From contig NZ_FOYV01000001.1 in assembly GCF_900115175.1 (NCBI RefSeq), positions 1,674,001 through 1,738,000 on the forward strand: a stretch of DNA of 64,000 bases, in the 5' to 3' direction. Numbering within the stretch: the stretch's first letter is position 1; each line of letters starts with the position of its first letter. Below, piece after piece: positions 24,189 to 32,835 of this stretch. A program made the translations under genes and the position numbers. Source of the DNA: Marinobacter gudaonensis. GTDB taxonomy: Bacteria > Pseudomonadota > Gammaproteobacteria > Pseudomonadales > Oleiphilaceae. Under the pieces are notes generated by a model, which saw nothing but the letters and a program-made list of their open reading frames with translations, was not told where the DNA came from and did no database searches.

Positions 24189-24602
24189 TCAGGACTTGAG
24201 TGGTTTGACGTACAGAATCAGGCTGTGATCAACGATTTCATAGCCGTGTTCTTTAGCAATCTTTTGCTGCCGCTCTTCAATCACCTCGTCAACAAACTCG
24301 ATCACCTCACCGGTCTGGGTACACACCATGTGGTCGTGATGATCATCCCCTGCCATCTCGAACACGGCGTGGCCACCCTCGAAGTTGTGGCGAAGCACCA
24401 GGCCAGCGGCCTCGAACTGCGTCAGCACCCGGTAAACCGTTGCCAGGCCCACGTCATCTCCCTGCTCCAAAAGCTTCTTGTACACATCCTCGGCACTGAG
24501 GTGGTGATCTTCTTCGGCATTCTCCAGAATGTTGAAGATCTTGACCCGCGGCAGGGTCACTTTCAGACCGACTTTTCGTAATTCGGCGTTCTCGGATGAC
24601 AT
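24189..24602 (-). CDS. fur: ferric uptake regulator Fur
   Basis: Iron-sensing repressor. The ATG at 24602 gives 137 residues beginning MSSENAELRKVGLKVTLPR; a GTG four codons earlier is possible but less likely. The winged helix spans about residues 1-85 (LATVYRVLTQFEAAGLV), followed by the metal site GDDHHDHMVC and the second His/Glu site. The second CxxC seen in E. coli Fur is absent, as in Pseudomonas Fur. It is divergent from bamE. Confidence 0.95.
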   Translation of the reverse strand: MSSENAELRKVGLKVTLPRVKIFNILENAEEDHHLSAEDVYKKLLEQGDDVGLATVYRVLTQFEAAGLVLRHNFEGGHAVFEMAGDDHHDHMVCTQTGEVIEFVDEVIEERQQKIAKEHGYEIVDHSLILYVKPLKS

Positions 24603-24724
24603 GTTACTATTCACTCTTTGGTGTGCCTCACGGCTTCCGGTATGATGAAGCCGCCTTTGAACGGTTAACCCGTGTCATACCTGCCTCTGGCAGGCGTTTT
24701 CAAGATAGAGGATTTCCCCCGGCG

Positions 24725-25051
24725 ATGCAAAAGCTCACAGCTCTCATTCTCACCTTGTTTCTTACCGGCTGCGTATTCCCGGGCGTGTACAAGATCAACG
24801 TCCAGCAGGGCAATATCGTCACCGACGAGGAGCTGGCTCAACTGGCCGCAGGCATGCCCCGAAGCCAGGTGCACGCACTGTTGGGAACCCCGCTGATGCT
24901 CAATCCGGTCGATCTCTCCCGCGAGTACTACGTGTATACGTTCCAGCGGGCCGGTGGCGAGATCAAGGAGCAACGCATCATCGTGTATTACGAAGGTGAT
25001 GAGTACGCTTCTTACGAAGCCCAGCTGCTCGAGGAAACCCCCGCCTACTGA
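24725..25051 (+). CDS. bamE: outer-membrane assembly lipoprotein BamE
   Basis: Small lipoprotein of the BAM complex that inserts beta-barrel proteins. The chosen ATG at 24725 gives 108 residues with a clean lipoprotein signal (lipobox LTGC, acylated Cys16); upstream codons in the same frame lack family features. The core PGVYKINVQQGN and the segment GMPRSQVHALLGTPL are diagnostic. It is divergent from fur, a conserved pair. Confidence 0.95.
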   Translation: MQKLTALILTLFLTGCVFPGVYKINVQQGNIVTDEELAQLAAGMPRSQVHALLGTPLMLNPVDLSREYYVYTFQRAGGEIKEQRIIVYYEGDEYASYEAQLLEETPAY

Positions 25052-25073
25052 GCCCGGACTTCTGGTGCTCCGC

Positions 25074-25355
25074 TCAGCCCTTTTTCTTGGCCCGGTTCAA
25101 GCGCGCCTGTTTGGGATCGATTTTCAACGGGCGGTACAGCTCAACCCGGTCGCCTTCTCGTAGCTCATGGGCCGAGGGGTCCTTGATCACCTTCCCGAAC
25201 ACGCCCATGTCAGTGCTATCCAGCTCTATCTCCGGAAACAGATCGGTGATGCCGGACAGCCTCGCGGCCTCAAGCGCGGTGGTCCCGGCCGGCACCGTCA
25301 CCGGTACGATTTCCTGACGATCGGGCCGGGCGTAGGCCACTTCCACCTGCATCAC
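25074..25355 (-). CDS. rnfH: RnfH/RatB-family protein
   Basis: A 93-residue ubiquitin-like fold protein of the RnfH (RatB, UPF0125) family; its molecular role is unsettled. The family segment VEVAYARPDRQ at the N-terminus, GVFGKVIKDPSAHELREGDRVELYRPLKIDPKQAR at the C-terminus, and a basic tail are visible. Its ATG overlaps the ratA stop by 4 nt, so the two are coupled. Confidence 0.92.
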   Translation of the reverse strand: MMQVEVAYARPDRQEIVPVTVPAGTTALEAARLSGITDLFPEIELDSTDMGVFGKVIKDPSAHELREGDRVELYRPLKIDPKQARLNRAKKKG

Positions 25356-25798
25356 GCACCCTCCGTTCGATACAGTTCGTCGGCCCGTCGGCAGAAGGCA
25401 TCCACCATGGTGTTGGCAGCCTGACTGAACACCGGGCCAAAGGTCATTCGCGAGAGCGAGCCGGAAAATTCAAACTGCAGTGACAACACCACCTTGCAGG
25501 CATTGAGATCCAGAGGCTTGAAATGCCATCGCCCGCTCAGGTTGCGAAAAGGACCGTCAACCAGATGCATGTCGATGGCCTCGGGCATCTGCAACTGATT
25601 GCGCGTGGTCAGGATATGGCGCATGCCGCCCTTGGCGATTTCCAGGGAAGCGGTGATCTCCGAAGAACTCTGCTCGTGAATACGTGCACCGGCACACCAG
25701 GGAAGAAATTCCGGATAACGGGCAATGTCGTTGACCAGGTGGAACATCCGCTCAGCGGAATGCATCACCAACGCTGTTTTGTCGATCTGATGGGGCAT
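25352..25798 (-). CDS. ratA: RatA-type ubiquinone-binding START-like protein
   Basis: A 148-residue START/COQ10-like domain protein, related to coenzyme Q-binding Coq10 and to E. coli RatA. The ATG at 25798 (MPHQIDKTALVMHSAERMF) matches the family start; ten more upstream codons are open but do not. The typical YPEFLPWC motif and the C-terminal FSQAANTMVDAFCRRADELY helix are present. It is coupled to rnfH and lies next to smpB, the usual neighbourhood. Confidence 0.94.
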   Translation of the reverse strand: MPHQIDKTALVMHSAERMFHLVNDIARYPEFLPWCAGARIHEQSSSEITASLEIAKGGMRHILTTRNQLQMPEAIDMHLVDGPFRNLSGRWHFKPLDLNACKVVLSLQFEFSGSLSRMTFGPVFSQAANTMVDAFCRRADELYRTEGA

Positions 25799-25881
25799 TG
25801 AAACCGATTGTCCTGCTTGCAAACACACTGTTCGGGTTGTACGAACTTCGAGCAGACTTCTCTCTGAAAAGGCAGCCTGAA

Positions 25882-27507
25882 TTACACGCTATGATAAAGG
25901 ATATCGTCCTGATTTGGGGCATTTTCAACCGGACCATCCGGGGCCCTGGCCTTTTCAGGGCTTCCAGACTCCCCTTTCGGTTCGCTGGGAACAGAACCGT
26001 CACCGTCATCGCCCGGGGATACGGAGGAAGGCGCCTGCCCCGAGTCCCCGGCAGCCGACGGCTCGCCGCCGGACACCATGATATCTCGCTGCTCACACCA
26101 CAAGGCATCACTGCCATTGCTGCAAAGGTTAGCCAGTGAAAACGCCGTGTACTGTATGCCGATCCAGGCAACGACCACCGGCAACACAAGCCGCATCACC
26201 CAGAACCAGATGCCTGCAAACAGCTTCGGAGCCGATCCAAGCATGGTGGCGGACAGATGCCGGGTGAGGCACCAGCCGGTGAACAGAGCGAGCAGGATGG
26301 CCACCAATGGAATCAGCAATCCGCCGGTTACCAGCTCCAGCCACCTGAACACGGTGGCACCAGCGAACCGGTACTCCGACCAGAGGTTGAACGACAGCAG
26401 TGACGCGAGCCCGGCCAGCCACACGGCCAATCCTGCGAGGATGACCGACAGTGCCCGGGGAGCGCCTGTCCACTCCCTGAACCAGCCCACCACCGGTTCC
26501 AGCAGATTCAGGGACGTTGTCCAGACAATCAGCACCACCATCAGAAACACCGAGGCAATCACGAACTGGCTGGCGGGCAGCTCCGCCAGGGTGACGGGCA
26601 TGGACACGAACAGCAGGCTGAACCCCCGCTCGCCATCGAAACTGTTGCCGTCGGTGGCCATGGCAAAAATCATCAGACCGGCCATGATCGCCACCAGCGT
26701 GTCCATCAGTACCACGGCCAGAATAGAGCGCTTCAACCGGGTATGGGGCGTGGTATAGGCCCCCAGAATGGCCCATACCCCCATGCCCAGGCCGAGGGTG
26801 AAAAAGGCGTGGAACAGCGCCGCCCGAAGACTTTCCCAGCTCAGATCCTCCGGGTGCATGGCGAGAATATGATCAGCGGCACCTTCGATGCGGCCATGCA
26901 GCACCGACAGGCTGAACAACGCCACCATCAACAACAGGGTGCCGGGAACAACCACCCGCAACGCCCGCTCAAGACCCCGCACCACGCCCTGGGCGGACAC
27001 CCAGACCACCAGTACCAGGAAGAAGGCATGCCAGGCCATGAACATGCGGTACTGCCCGGGATCTGACACCAGGCCCGCAAGAACCGCGGTGGCCTCGGCC
27101 TGCCCTGCTCCCGAAAACCGGCCCAGGGCGCCGAAGAACACATACGCCAATGCGATGGCCCCGAACACGGCGGTAAAGGACAGCACCAGAAACGCCGCCA
27201 GAATGCTCAGGCGCCCAACCGCCATCCAGGCGCGCGAACACCGGGCACTGCGAATCAGACCATCGATGGCCAACACCAGCCCATGGCGGGCATACCGCCC
27301 CACCACCGCTTCGGTTACCATCAACGGCAAGGTCACCAACAGCAGGCAGGCTAGATACAGCAGGATAAACAGCCCGCCGCCATGAAGACTGGCCAGGTAG
27401 GGAAACTGCCACAGATTGGCAAGCCCTACCGTGGCACCCACGGCGGCCCAGAAGAAGGTTGATTTACGGGTAAATGACCCGATATGTGTCTGATACGGCG
27501 TAGGCAT
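25882..27507 (-). CDS. NSS-family sodium-dependent transporter
   Basis: Multi-pass inner-membrane symporter of the neurotransmitter:sodium symporter family, expected to take up amino acids or related compounds with Na+. From the ATG at 27507 it has 541 residues. The first membrane helix motif AAVGATVGLANLWQFPYLASLHGGG aligns with the LeuT Na+/substrate region, but the conserved gating Arg (LeuT Arg30) is Gln34 here. About 11 hydrophobic segments follow. The last 65 or so residues are an acidic Ser/Pro/Gly-rich cytosolic tail. The substrate cannot be told. It stands between ratA and smpB. Confidence 0.88.
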   Translation of the reverse strand: MPTPYQTHIGSFTRKSTFFWAAVGATVGLANLWQFPYLASLHGGGLFILLYLACLLLVTLPLMVTEAVVGRYARHGLVLAIDGLIRSARCSRAWMAVGRLSILAAFLVLSFTAVFGAIALAYVFFGALGRFSGAGQAEATAVLAGLVSDPGQYRMFMAWHAFFLVLVVWVSAQGVVRGLERALRVVVPGTLLLMVALFSLSVLHGRIEGAADHILAMHPEDLSWESLRAALFHAFFTLGLGMGVWAILGAYTTPHTRLKRSILAVVLMDTLVAIMAGLMIFAMATDGNSFDGERGFSLLFVSMPVTLAELPASQFVIASVFLMVVLIVWTTSLNLLEPVVGWFREWTGAPRALSVILAGLAVWLAGLASLLSFNLWSEYRFAGATVFRWLELVTGGLLIPLVAILLALFTGWCLTRHLSATMLGSAPKLFAGIWFWVMRLVLPVVVAWIGIQYTAFSLANLCSNGSDALWCEQRDIMVSGGEPSAAGDSGQAPSSVSPGDDGDGSVPSEPKGESGSPEKARAPDGPVENAPNQDDILYHSV

Positions 27508-27686
27508 TCGCGCCCCTGAACATGTATGACCGCTTATTGTAGCCGAAGGATCTGGCATCGCACGAACAGGCACCACCCTTAACGCCCGTTTCGTGACCGG
27601 TCCGGCACTGTTGAGCTACAATGCGCGTTTTTCCGGCCAGATCACGGCTGGCCCGTTTACCTGTCCGACCCCGGATTCACTGATTC

Positions 27687-28166
27687 ATGAGCAAGAAAAA
27701 ACCCGGAACGCCCAGCAATACCATTGCCCTGAACAAAAAGGCGAAGCACGAGTATCACATCGAGGAACGCTTCGAGGCGGGCCTGGCACTGCTCGGCTGG
27801 GAAGTGAAGTCCCTGCGCGCCGGCAAGGCACAACTGGTGGACGCCTATGTACTGCTCAAGGATGGCGAGGCCTGGTTGCTCGGGTCCCACATCACACCCC
27901 TGAGCACCGCCTCCACCCACGTGATAGCTGACCCGACCCGCACCCGCAAGCTGCTGTTGCACGCCAAGGAGATTGCCAAGATCGTGGGCAAGGTGAACCA
28001 GGCCGGTTACACCTGCATTCCACTCGCCCTGTACTGGAAGAAGAACAAGGTGAAGTGCGAAATTGCCCTGGTGAAGGGCAAGAAACTGTTCGACAAACGG
28101 GCTACCGAGAAAGAACGCGACTGGAACCGCCAGAAGCAGCGCATCCTGCGCGAAGCCAACGCCTGA
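27687..28166 (+). CDS. smpB: SsrA-binding protein SmpB
   Basis: Binds tmRNA and brings it to stalled ribosomes. The 159-residue protein has the core [35 protein letters not shown], the GSHI segment and a basic C-terminal tail ending [18 protein letters not shown] (here [18 protein letters not shown]) that enters the decoding centre. Its RNA partner ssrA lies 1.65 kb downstream on the same strand. Confidence 0.97.
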   Translation: MSKKKPGTPSNTIALNKKAKHEYHIEERFEAGLALLGWEVKSLRAGKAQLVDAYVLLKDGEAWLLGSHITPLSTASTHVIADPTRTRKLLLHAKEIAKIVGKVNQAGYTCIPLALYWKKNKVKCEIALVKGKKLFDKRATEKERDWNRQKQRILREANA

Positions 28167-28243
28167 GCCCGGGCTGACCAACCCCTTGAAGAACTGACGC
28201 CGGTCAGGATGCGGCCGGCAAATATGTCGCATACTCACTCTCT

Positions 28244-28271
28244 TTGTTGATCCAGGCAACCGGCCTATACT
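28244..28271 (+). promoter_or_regulatory. promoter of the WS/DGAT gene
   Basis: TTGTTG (28244-28249), a 16-nt spacer and TATACT (28266-28271) form a good sigma-70 promoter 34 nt before the chosen start codon. Confidence 0.6.
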
Positions 28272-28304
28272 CGGGAGTTCCGGTGCATGGCAAAGGGAGC
28301 GCTT

Positions 28305-29723
28305 ATGTCACCCAAACAGACCCCCATGTCCTCCGTGGATCGCGCCTGGCTGCGCATGGACACCCCGGAGAACCCCATGATGATCTGCGGGGTGCTGGCC
28401 CTTGAACGGCCGGTCTCCATCCAGCGCCTCAAACGCACGCTCGAAGAACGGTTTCTTCGCTTCCAGCGCTTCCGCCAACGGGTGGTGGACCATGGCGATC
28501 GTGCCTACTGGCAAGAAGACCCCCTGTTCCATATCGACAACCACCTGCACCGGATTGCACTGCCCGGCAAGGCAGACAAAGCCGAGCTGCAGAAACTGGT
28601 GAGCGACCTGAACAGCACCTCCCTCGATTTCCGCCGCCCACTCTGGCAGATGCACTACATCGACAATTACGAAGGTGGTGCTGCCCTTCTGGTGCGTATT
28701 CACCACTGCATTGCAGACGGCATTTCCCTGGTACGGGTGATGCTCTCACTGACCGACAAGACCCCCGAGCCGACACTCAAACGGGTTGCCGGCAAGCCTG
28801 AAACCCGTACAGGCAACGCTTCCCGGAGAAGAAGCACGCTGCACCGGCTGGTGGACAGTGCCCAGGTGGCCGCCCAGCAGGCTCGCCTGTTCATTGACTC
28901 GGTGCGCCAGGAACCCAACTACCCCCTGAAGCTCGCCACCACCGCCAGCGGCGTTGCCATGGATCTGCTGAAGCTCGGCCTGGCACCCTATGAACCCAGA
29001 ACCGGCCTCAAGAGCCCCTTGAGCGGGCGCAAACAGGTGGCCTGGGCCGAGCCCCTGGACTTTGCCGAGGTCAAGGCCTGTGCTCGGGCCCTCGGCGGCA
29101 CCGTCAACGACGTGTTGATGTGCGCCACAACCGGCGCCCTTCGGCGGCATTTTGCCGCCAACCGGGAGGCCATTCCGGAGTGCGGCATCCGGGTGGCAGT
29201 ACCTTTCAACCTGCGCCCGCTTAACCAACCCATTGACACCCTCGGCAATGAATTCGGGCTGGTGCTTGTGAACCTGCCGGTCGAAGTACAGGACCCGATC
29301 ATGTGTTTTCGGCAGGTTCAGGAGAACATGAACCGGCTCAAGCGCTCTTACCAGGCCCAGGTAACCTACAGCCTGCTGGATCTGTTCGGCCGCGGCCCTG
29401 ACAGCCTTGAGCGGCGTGCTCTGGACCTGCTCAGCAACAAGGCCTCGGCGGTGCTCACCAACGTGCCCGGCCCGAGGGAGGCCCTGTACCTCGCCGGCAG
29501 CAAGGTCACCCAGCCCATGTTCTGGGTGCCACAAAGCGGCAGCATCGGCATTGGCCTGAGCATTTTCAGCTACGCCGGCACGGTCCAGTTCGGCATTACC
29601 GTCGACCGGGCCATCCACGCCGACCCGAACGCCGTGATGGACTACTTCCACGACAGCTTCGCAGCACTCCGCCACGCGGCGCTGGCCGGGCGCCCCGCGG
29701 CAGTAAAGCAGCTCGCCGGATAG
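28305..29723 (+). CDS. wax ester synthase/diacylglycerol acyltransferase (WS/DGAT family)
   Basis: Transfers fatty acyl groups from acyl-CoA to fatty alcohols or diacylglycerol to make storage lipid. The active-site motif is HHCIADG (His133, His134, Asp138), with PLW (RRPLWQMHYID) before it and the ND motif (GGTVNDVLM) near residue 265. The ATG at 28305 has AGGGAG 5 nt upstream, so it is preferred over the in-frame ATG at 28287; length 472 is typical. Several paralogues are usual in Marinobacter; substrate preference cannot be read from the sequence. Confidence 0.9.
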   Translation: MSPKQTPMSSVDRAWLRMDTPENPMMICGVLALERPVSIQRLKRTLEERFLRFQRFRQRVVDHGDRAYWQEDPLFHIDNHLHRIALPGKADKAELQKLVSDLNSTSLDFRRPLWQMHYIDNYEGGAALLVRIHHCIADGISLVRVMLSLTDKTPEPTLKRVAGKPETRTGNASRRRSTLHRLVDSAQVAAQQARLFIDSVRQEPNYPLKLATTASGVAMDLLKLGLAPYEPRTGLKSPLSGRKQVAWAEPLDFAEVKACARALGGTVNDVLMCATTGALRRHFAANREAIPECGIRVAVPFNLRPLNQPIDTLGNEFGLVLVNLPVEVQDPIMCFRQVQENMNRLKRSYQAQVTYSLLDLFGRGPDSLERRALDLLSNKASAVLTNVPGPREALYLAGSKVTQPMFWVPQSGSIGIGLSIFSYAGTVQFGITVDRAIHADPNAVMDYFHDSFAALRHAALAGRPAAVKQLAG

Positions 29724-29775
29724 GCGAGTAGGTACATCTACACAACACCGCGCACAAAACAACCGCAAAGAAACC

Positions 29776-29805
29776 TTGAAGTCCGGCAAACCGGACACAT
29801 ATACT
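29776..29805 (+). promoter_or_regulatory. ssrA promoter
   Basis: TTGAAG (29776-29781), an 18-nt spacer and TATACT (29800-29805), 9 nt before the mature 5' end of tmRNA. Confidence 0.75.
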
Positions 29806-29814
29806 CACCTGTAA

Positions 29815-30181
29815 GGGGACGACATGGCTTCGACGCCGGTGGCGAACCCTTGGGTGCATGTCGAGATGGCAGCGAATCTCGTAAATCCAAAGCTGCTTTA
29901 AAATAGTCGCAAACGACGAAAACTACGCACTGGCGGCGTAAGCCGTTCCAGTCGTCCTGGCTGAGGCGCCTATAACTCAGTAGCAACATCCCAGGACGTC
30001 ATCGCTTATAGGCTGCTCCGTGTGTCAGAGCTCACTGACACATGGCTAAGATTCAAAGAGCTCGGTTCTTGCACCCTGACTCTCGGGTCGCTTGAACTTA
30101 AAACAATAGAGAGACACTAAGCATGTAGACCTCAAGGCTGAGTACTGGCGGACGCGGGTTCAATTCCCGCCGTCTCCACCA
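29815..30181 (+). ncRNA. ssrA: transfer-messenger RNA (tmRNA)
   Basis: One-piece tmRNA of 367 nt. The 5' end GGGGACGACATGGCTTCGACG pairs with the 3' end of the tRNA-like domain, which ends GTTCAATTCCCGCCGTCTCCACCA with encoded CCA. The tag reading frame starts at the GCA at 29909 and ends in TAA at 29941, encoding ANDENYALAA, which marks rescued peptides for proteases. It lies near smpB. No integrase or duplicated 3' end follows it, so it does not carry an integrated element here. Confidence 0.97.
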
Positions 30182-30192
30182 AACTCCCAGAG

Positions 30193-30220
30193 AAAAGCCC
30201 CGGATTTCCGGGGCTTTTTT
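30193..30220 (+). terminator. ssrA terminator
   Basis: AAAAGCCCCGG/CCGGGGC with a short loop followed by T6, 11 nt after the CCA end. Confidence 0.93.
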
Positions 30221-30326
30221 CGTTCTGCACCACAACTAACCCCCTCGTCATCCTGCGTTCATGCAGACTACGCAGTAATTGTGTAAGGTTCTGCCACGCC
30301 CTCACTCAAACCCAGAACCTTGTGCG

Positions 30327-30923
30327 ATGAACCAACCGGACGATCCGAACAGCCTGCAGGAGTTACTGGACCGGCTTCGCGACGGCACCAACGGCCAGCG
30401 CCGGGTATCGGTGGGCGATATTCTGGCGGTGGTGGGTGAGCGCTCATTCGGCCCCCTGGCACTGGTGGCGGGGTTGGTTACTCTGGCGCCGCTGATCGGC
30501 GACATTCCGGGCGTACCCACTCTGCTCGCGCTGATGGTCCTGCTGACCGTCGGCCAGCTGCTGTTCCAGCGGGAGACGATCTGGATTCCGGCCCGTCTGG
30601 CCAATCGCTCCATGGAGCAGGAGAAGCTCGACAAGGGCCTGGACTGGCTGGAGACGCCTGCCCGGTTCCTGGACCGCTGGACCAGGCCGCGCCTGGTGTT
30701 CCTGGTGCGGGGGCCGGGGCAGTACGTCATGGCGGTACTGTGCCTGCTGGTTGCTGCGGCCATGCCACTGATGGAGATCATTCCCTTCAGTGCCAACGGC
30801 GGCGGACTTGCGCTGGCGGCCTTCGGCCTGGCCATTATCGCCCGGGACGGTCTGCTGGCCCTGTTTGCAGCCCTGACGACCGGCGGTACCGCCTGGTTCG
30901 TTCTCACCAATCTGCCCGGCTGA
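30327..30923 (+). CDS. ExoD-family membrane protein
   Basis: A 198-residue membrane protein of the ExoD family, first named for rhizobial exopolysaccharide production; the biochemical role is unknown. The ATG at 30327 starts MNQPDDPNSLQELLDRL, a soluble amphipathic region, followed by GERSFGPLALVAGLVTLAPLIGDIPGVPT and three or four hydrophobic segments (about residues 45-80, 135-155, 160-185). It stands alone between ssrA and cheV; no polysaccharide genes are nearby. Confidence 0.82.
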   Translation: MNQPDDPNSLQELLDRLRDGTNGQRRVSVGDILAVVGERSFGPLALVAGLVTLAPLIGDIPGVPTLLALMVLLTVGQLLFQRETIWIPARLANRSMEQEKLDKGLDWLETPARFLDRWTRPRLVFLVRGPGQYVMAVLCLLVAAAMPLMEIIPFSANGGGLALAAFGLAIIARDGLLALFAALTTGGTAWFVLTNLPG

Positions 30924-31041
30924 CGCCGATTTCATCCGATCACCAATTGATACAATCGATTTACCGCTCTTGGCAGAGTCTTGCTGCTATTATGAGGGTC
31001 TGTCTGATGTTTTCTGATTGGTGGTTTGGAAGGATCTGTTC

Positions 31042-31929
31042 ATGTCCAGCAAAGCGAAGCAGTCCCAGAAGCTTTTACTGTTCCGTCTCTCCGGGGAGCG
31101 CCTGTTTGGTATCGGTACCCTGAAGATTCGGGAGATCCTGCCGTTCATGAAGCTCACCAAACTGCCCCACAGTCACCATGCGGTGATCGGCACGGCTACC
31201 TTCCGGGGCTCTGCAGTCCCGGTCATCGACATGGCCGCTGCGGTTGGCTATCCGGCGCTGACACGGGAAGAGCGGGAAAAAGCCTCGATTATCATCACCG
31301 ACATACAGCGTCAGGAAATCGGCTTTCTGGTGCGAGGTGTACAGCAGATCATCGAAACCAACTGGAAGTCGGTCATGCCGCCGCCCAAGGCGTTGGGCAA
31401 CCGGGCATTCATTACCGGACTGCTCGATGTGGACGGCGACATTATTCAGCTGCTGGATGTGGAACTGTTGCTGGCGAAGGTTTATCCGGAATCCCTGGAG
31501 ACCGGCGAGGTCACGCTCACCGATGTGCAGAGCGAAACCCTGAAATCCCTGAACATTCTGCTGGTGGACGATTCCCAGGTGGCCCGCAAGCAGCTCTCGG
31601 ATGTCCTGGACAGCAAGGACATTTCCTATCACGTTACCTCGAATGGCGACGATGCCCTGCAGATTCTGCTCCGGGATCATGAGCTGGGGCGGCCCACGGA
31701 CATCCTGGTCAGTGACATCGAGATGCCGGGGCTGGACGGTTATGAGCTGACTTTCAATGTGCGGGACAACACCGCGCTCAAGCAGCCGTACATCATTCTG
31801 CATACCTCCCTGAACAGCGAGATGAGCCTGAGTTATGCCAATCAGGTGGGTGCCGATGAGGCCCTCACCAAATTTGATGCTGAGGAGCTGCTTCAGGCCA
31901 TGCTGCGTGGCGCCGAGCAGGCCCGTTAA
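31042..31929 (+). CDS. cheV: chemotaxis coupling protein CheV (CheW-REC)
   Basis: Links chemoreceptors to CheA and acts as a phosphate sink. The ATG at 31042 has AAGGA upstream and gives 295 residues: a CheW-like domain (about 10-155) and a receiver domain (about 170-295) with the acidic pair Asp176-Asp177, phospho-acceptor Asp225 (LVSDIEMPG), the Thr/Ser of HTS and Lys277. No other chemotaxis gene is in the window. Its stop overlaps the stop of the convergent lipoprotein gene by 3 nt. Confidence 0.92.
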   Translation: MSSKAKQSQKLLLFRLSGERLFGIGTLKIREILPFMKLTKLPHSHHAVIGTATFRGSAVPVIDMAAAVGYPALTREEREKASIIITDIQRQEIGFLVRGVQQIIETNWKSVMPPPKALGNRAFITGLLDVDGDIIQLLDVELLLAKVYPESLETGEVTLTDVQSETLKSLNILLVDDSQVARKQLSDVLDSKDISYHVTSNGDDALQILLRDHELGRPTDILVSDIEMPGLDGYELTFNVRDNTALKQPYIILHTSLNSEMSLSYANQVGADEALTKFDAEELLQAMLRGAEQAR

Positions 31930-32789
31930 GGCCTGAGCTGCGCCATAAAAGACTCTGCTTCGGTACGCATCTCGGCGATGTCGCGCTGCCACTGCTCGCG
32001 GTAACGGTTCAGAGTGTCTTCACTGAGGCGGCCAAACCGTTCTCCGGTTTCGGCCACCGTGCGGCTGGCATTGGCCAGAGATTCCATGGTCGGGTCGTTG
32101 AGGTCATCGGCGCCTCGGTCGAGATCGCGCGCGGCCTGTTCCAGAATGATGCGGTCCTGCTCAGGCGTTTGCCGGTCATCTTCGAGGGCTTCCTCCAGCG
32201 ACTGCTCAAGATCCCGCATGGCTTTCTGCAGCTGTTCACTGAACTCGGCCATGGCCTCTCCCGCCTGCTGCGACATCTCCCTCGAATAGATCTGCAGGTC
32301 CCGGGCGAGCTGCTCCATATCCCGTTCAAGCTGGCCAGAGGATGACGAGAAGCTGGCACTGAGCTTTTCACCGATGCGGTTGAGTTCCCCCAGAATGCCG
32401 CTGAACGGAGAGGGGTTCACAATGGCATCGCCAGTGCGCTCATAGTCCACCAGCCACTGGCCATCAACGCGAACCAGGTAGGTGGCGATCTCACGTTGCT
32501 CACCCGCAGCGCCCGATTCCGCAGGTACCCGGGTGACGATGGTGGCCTCGTCGTCGTCAATGACCACGCGACCATAGGAAGGAACGGCGTCGGTCCAGCT
32601 GCGCTGGTAACCATCGAAGGCCGAGGCATCTGTCAGAGTGGAGTATTCCGTTACCTCGCCCGCGTCATTCTCGGCCATGGCCTGCCAGAACGCAGAAGCC
32701 ACCTCCTGCGGTGTTTCCGGGTTACTGCAACCCACAAACAGGGCCAAGGCAAACGTAACGGCCAAACCTCTGGCAAACAAATGACTCAT
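31926..32789 (-). CDS. predicted lipoprotein with long C-terminal helical region, function unknown
   Basis: A 287-residue secreted protein with a lipoprotein signal (lipobox LFVGC, Cys about residue 21). Residues about 25-125 (ASAFWQAMAENDAGEVTEYST to DGQWLVDYERTGD) resemble the NTF2-like DUF4878-type fold found in many lipoproteins. About residues 135-285 are almost wholly helical and rich in Glu, Gln, Arg and Ala, likely coiled coil. It follows the AlsS-like gene by 46 nt on the same strand with no clear terminator between them, so it may belong to that cluster. I do not recognise a function. Confidence 0.75.
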   Translation of the reverse strand: MSHLFARGLAVTFALALFVGCSNPETPQEVASAFWQAMAENDAGEVTEYSTLTDASAFDGYQRSWTDAVPSYGRVVIDDDEATIVTRVPAESGAAGEQREIATYLVRVDGQWLVDYERTGDAIVNPSPFSGILGELNRIGEKLSASFSSSSGQLERDMEQLARDLQIYSREMSQQAGEAMAEFSEQLQKAMRDLEQSLEEALEDDRQTPEQDRIILEQAARDLDRGADDLNDPTMESLANASRTVAETGERFGRLSEDTLNRYREQWQRDIAEMRTEAESFMAQLRP

Positions 32790-32835
32790 CGTGATGACAT
32801 CTCCGGTTCTTTATCCGGTGATCATCATACACGGC

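Noticed and set aside
29815..30326. Possible integrated element at the ssrA 3' end
   Set aside because: No integrase, no repeated ssrA 3' end and ordinary genes follow.
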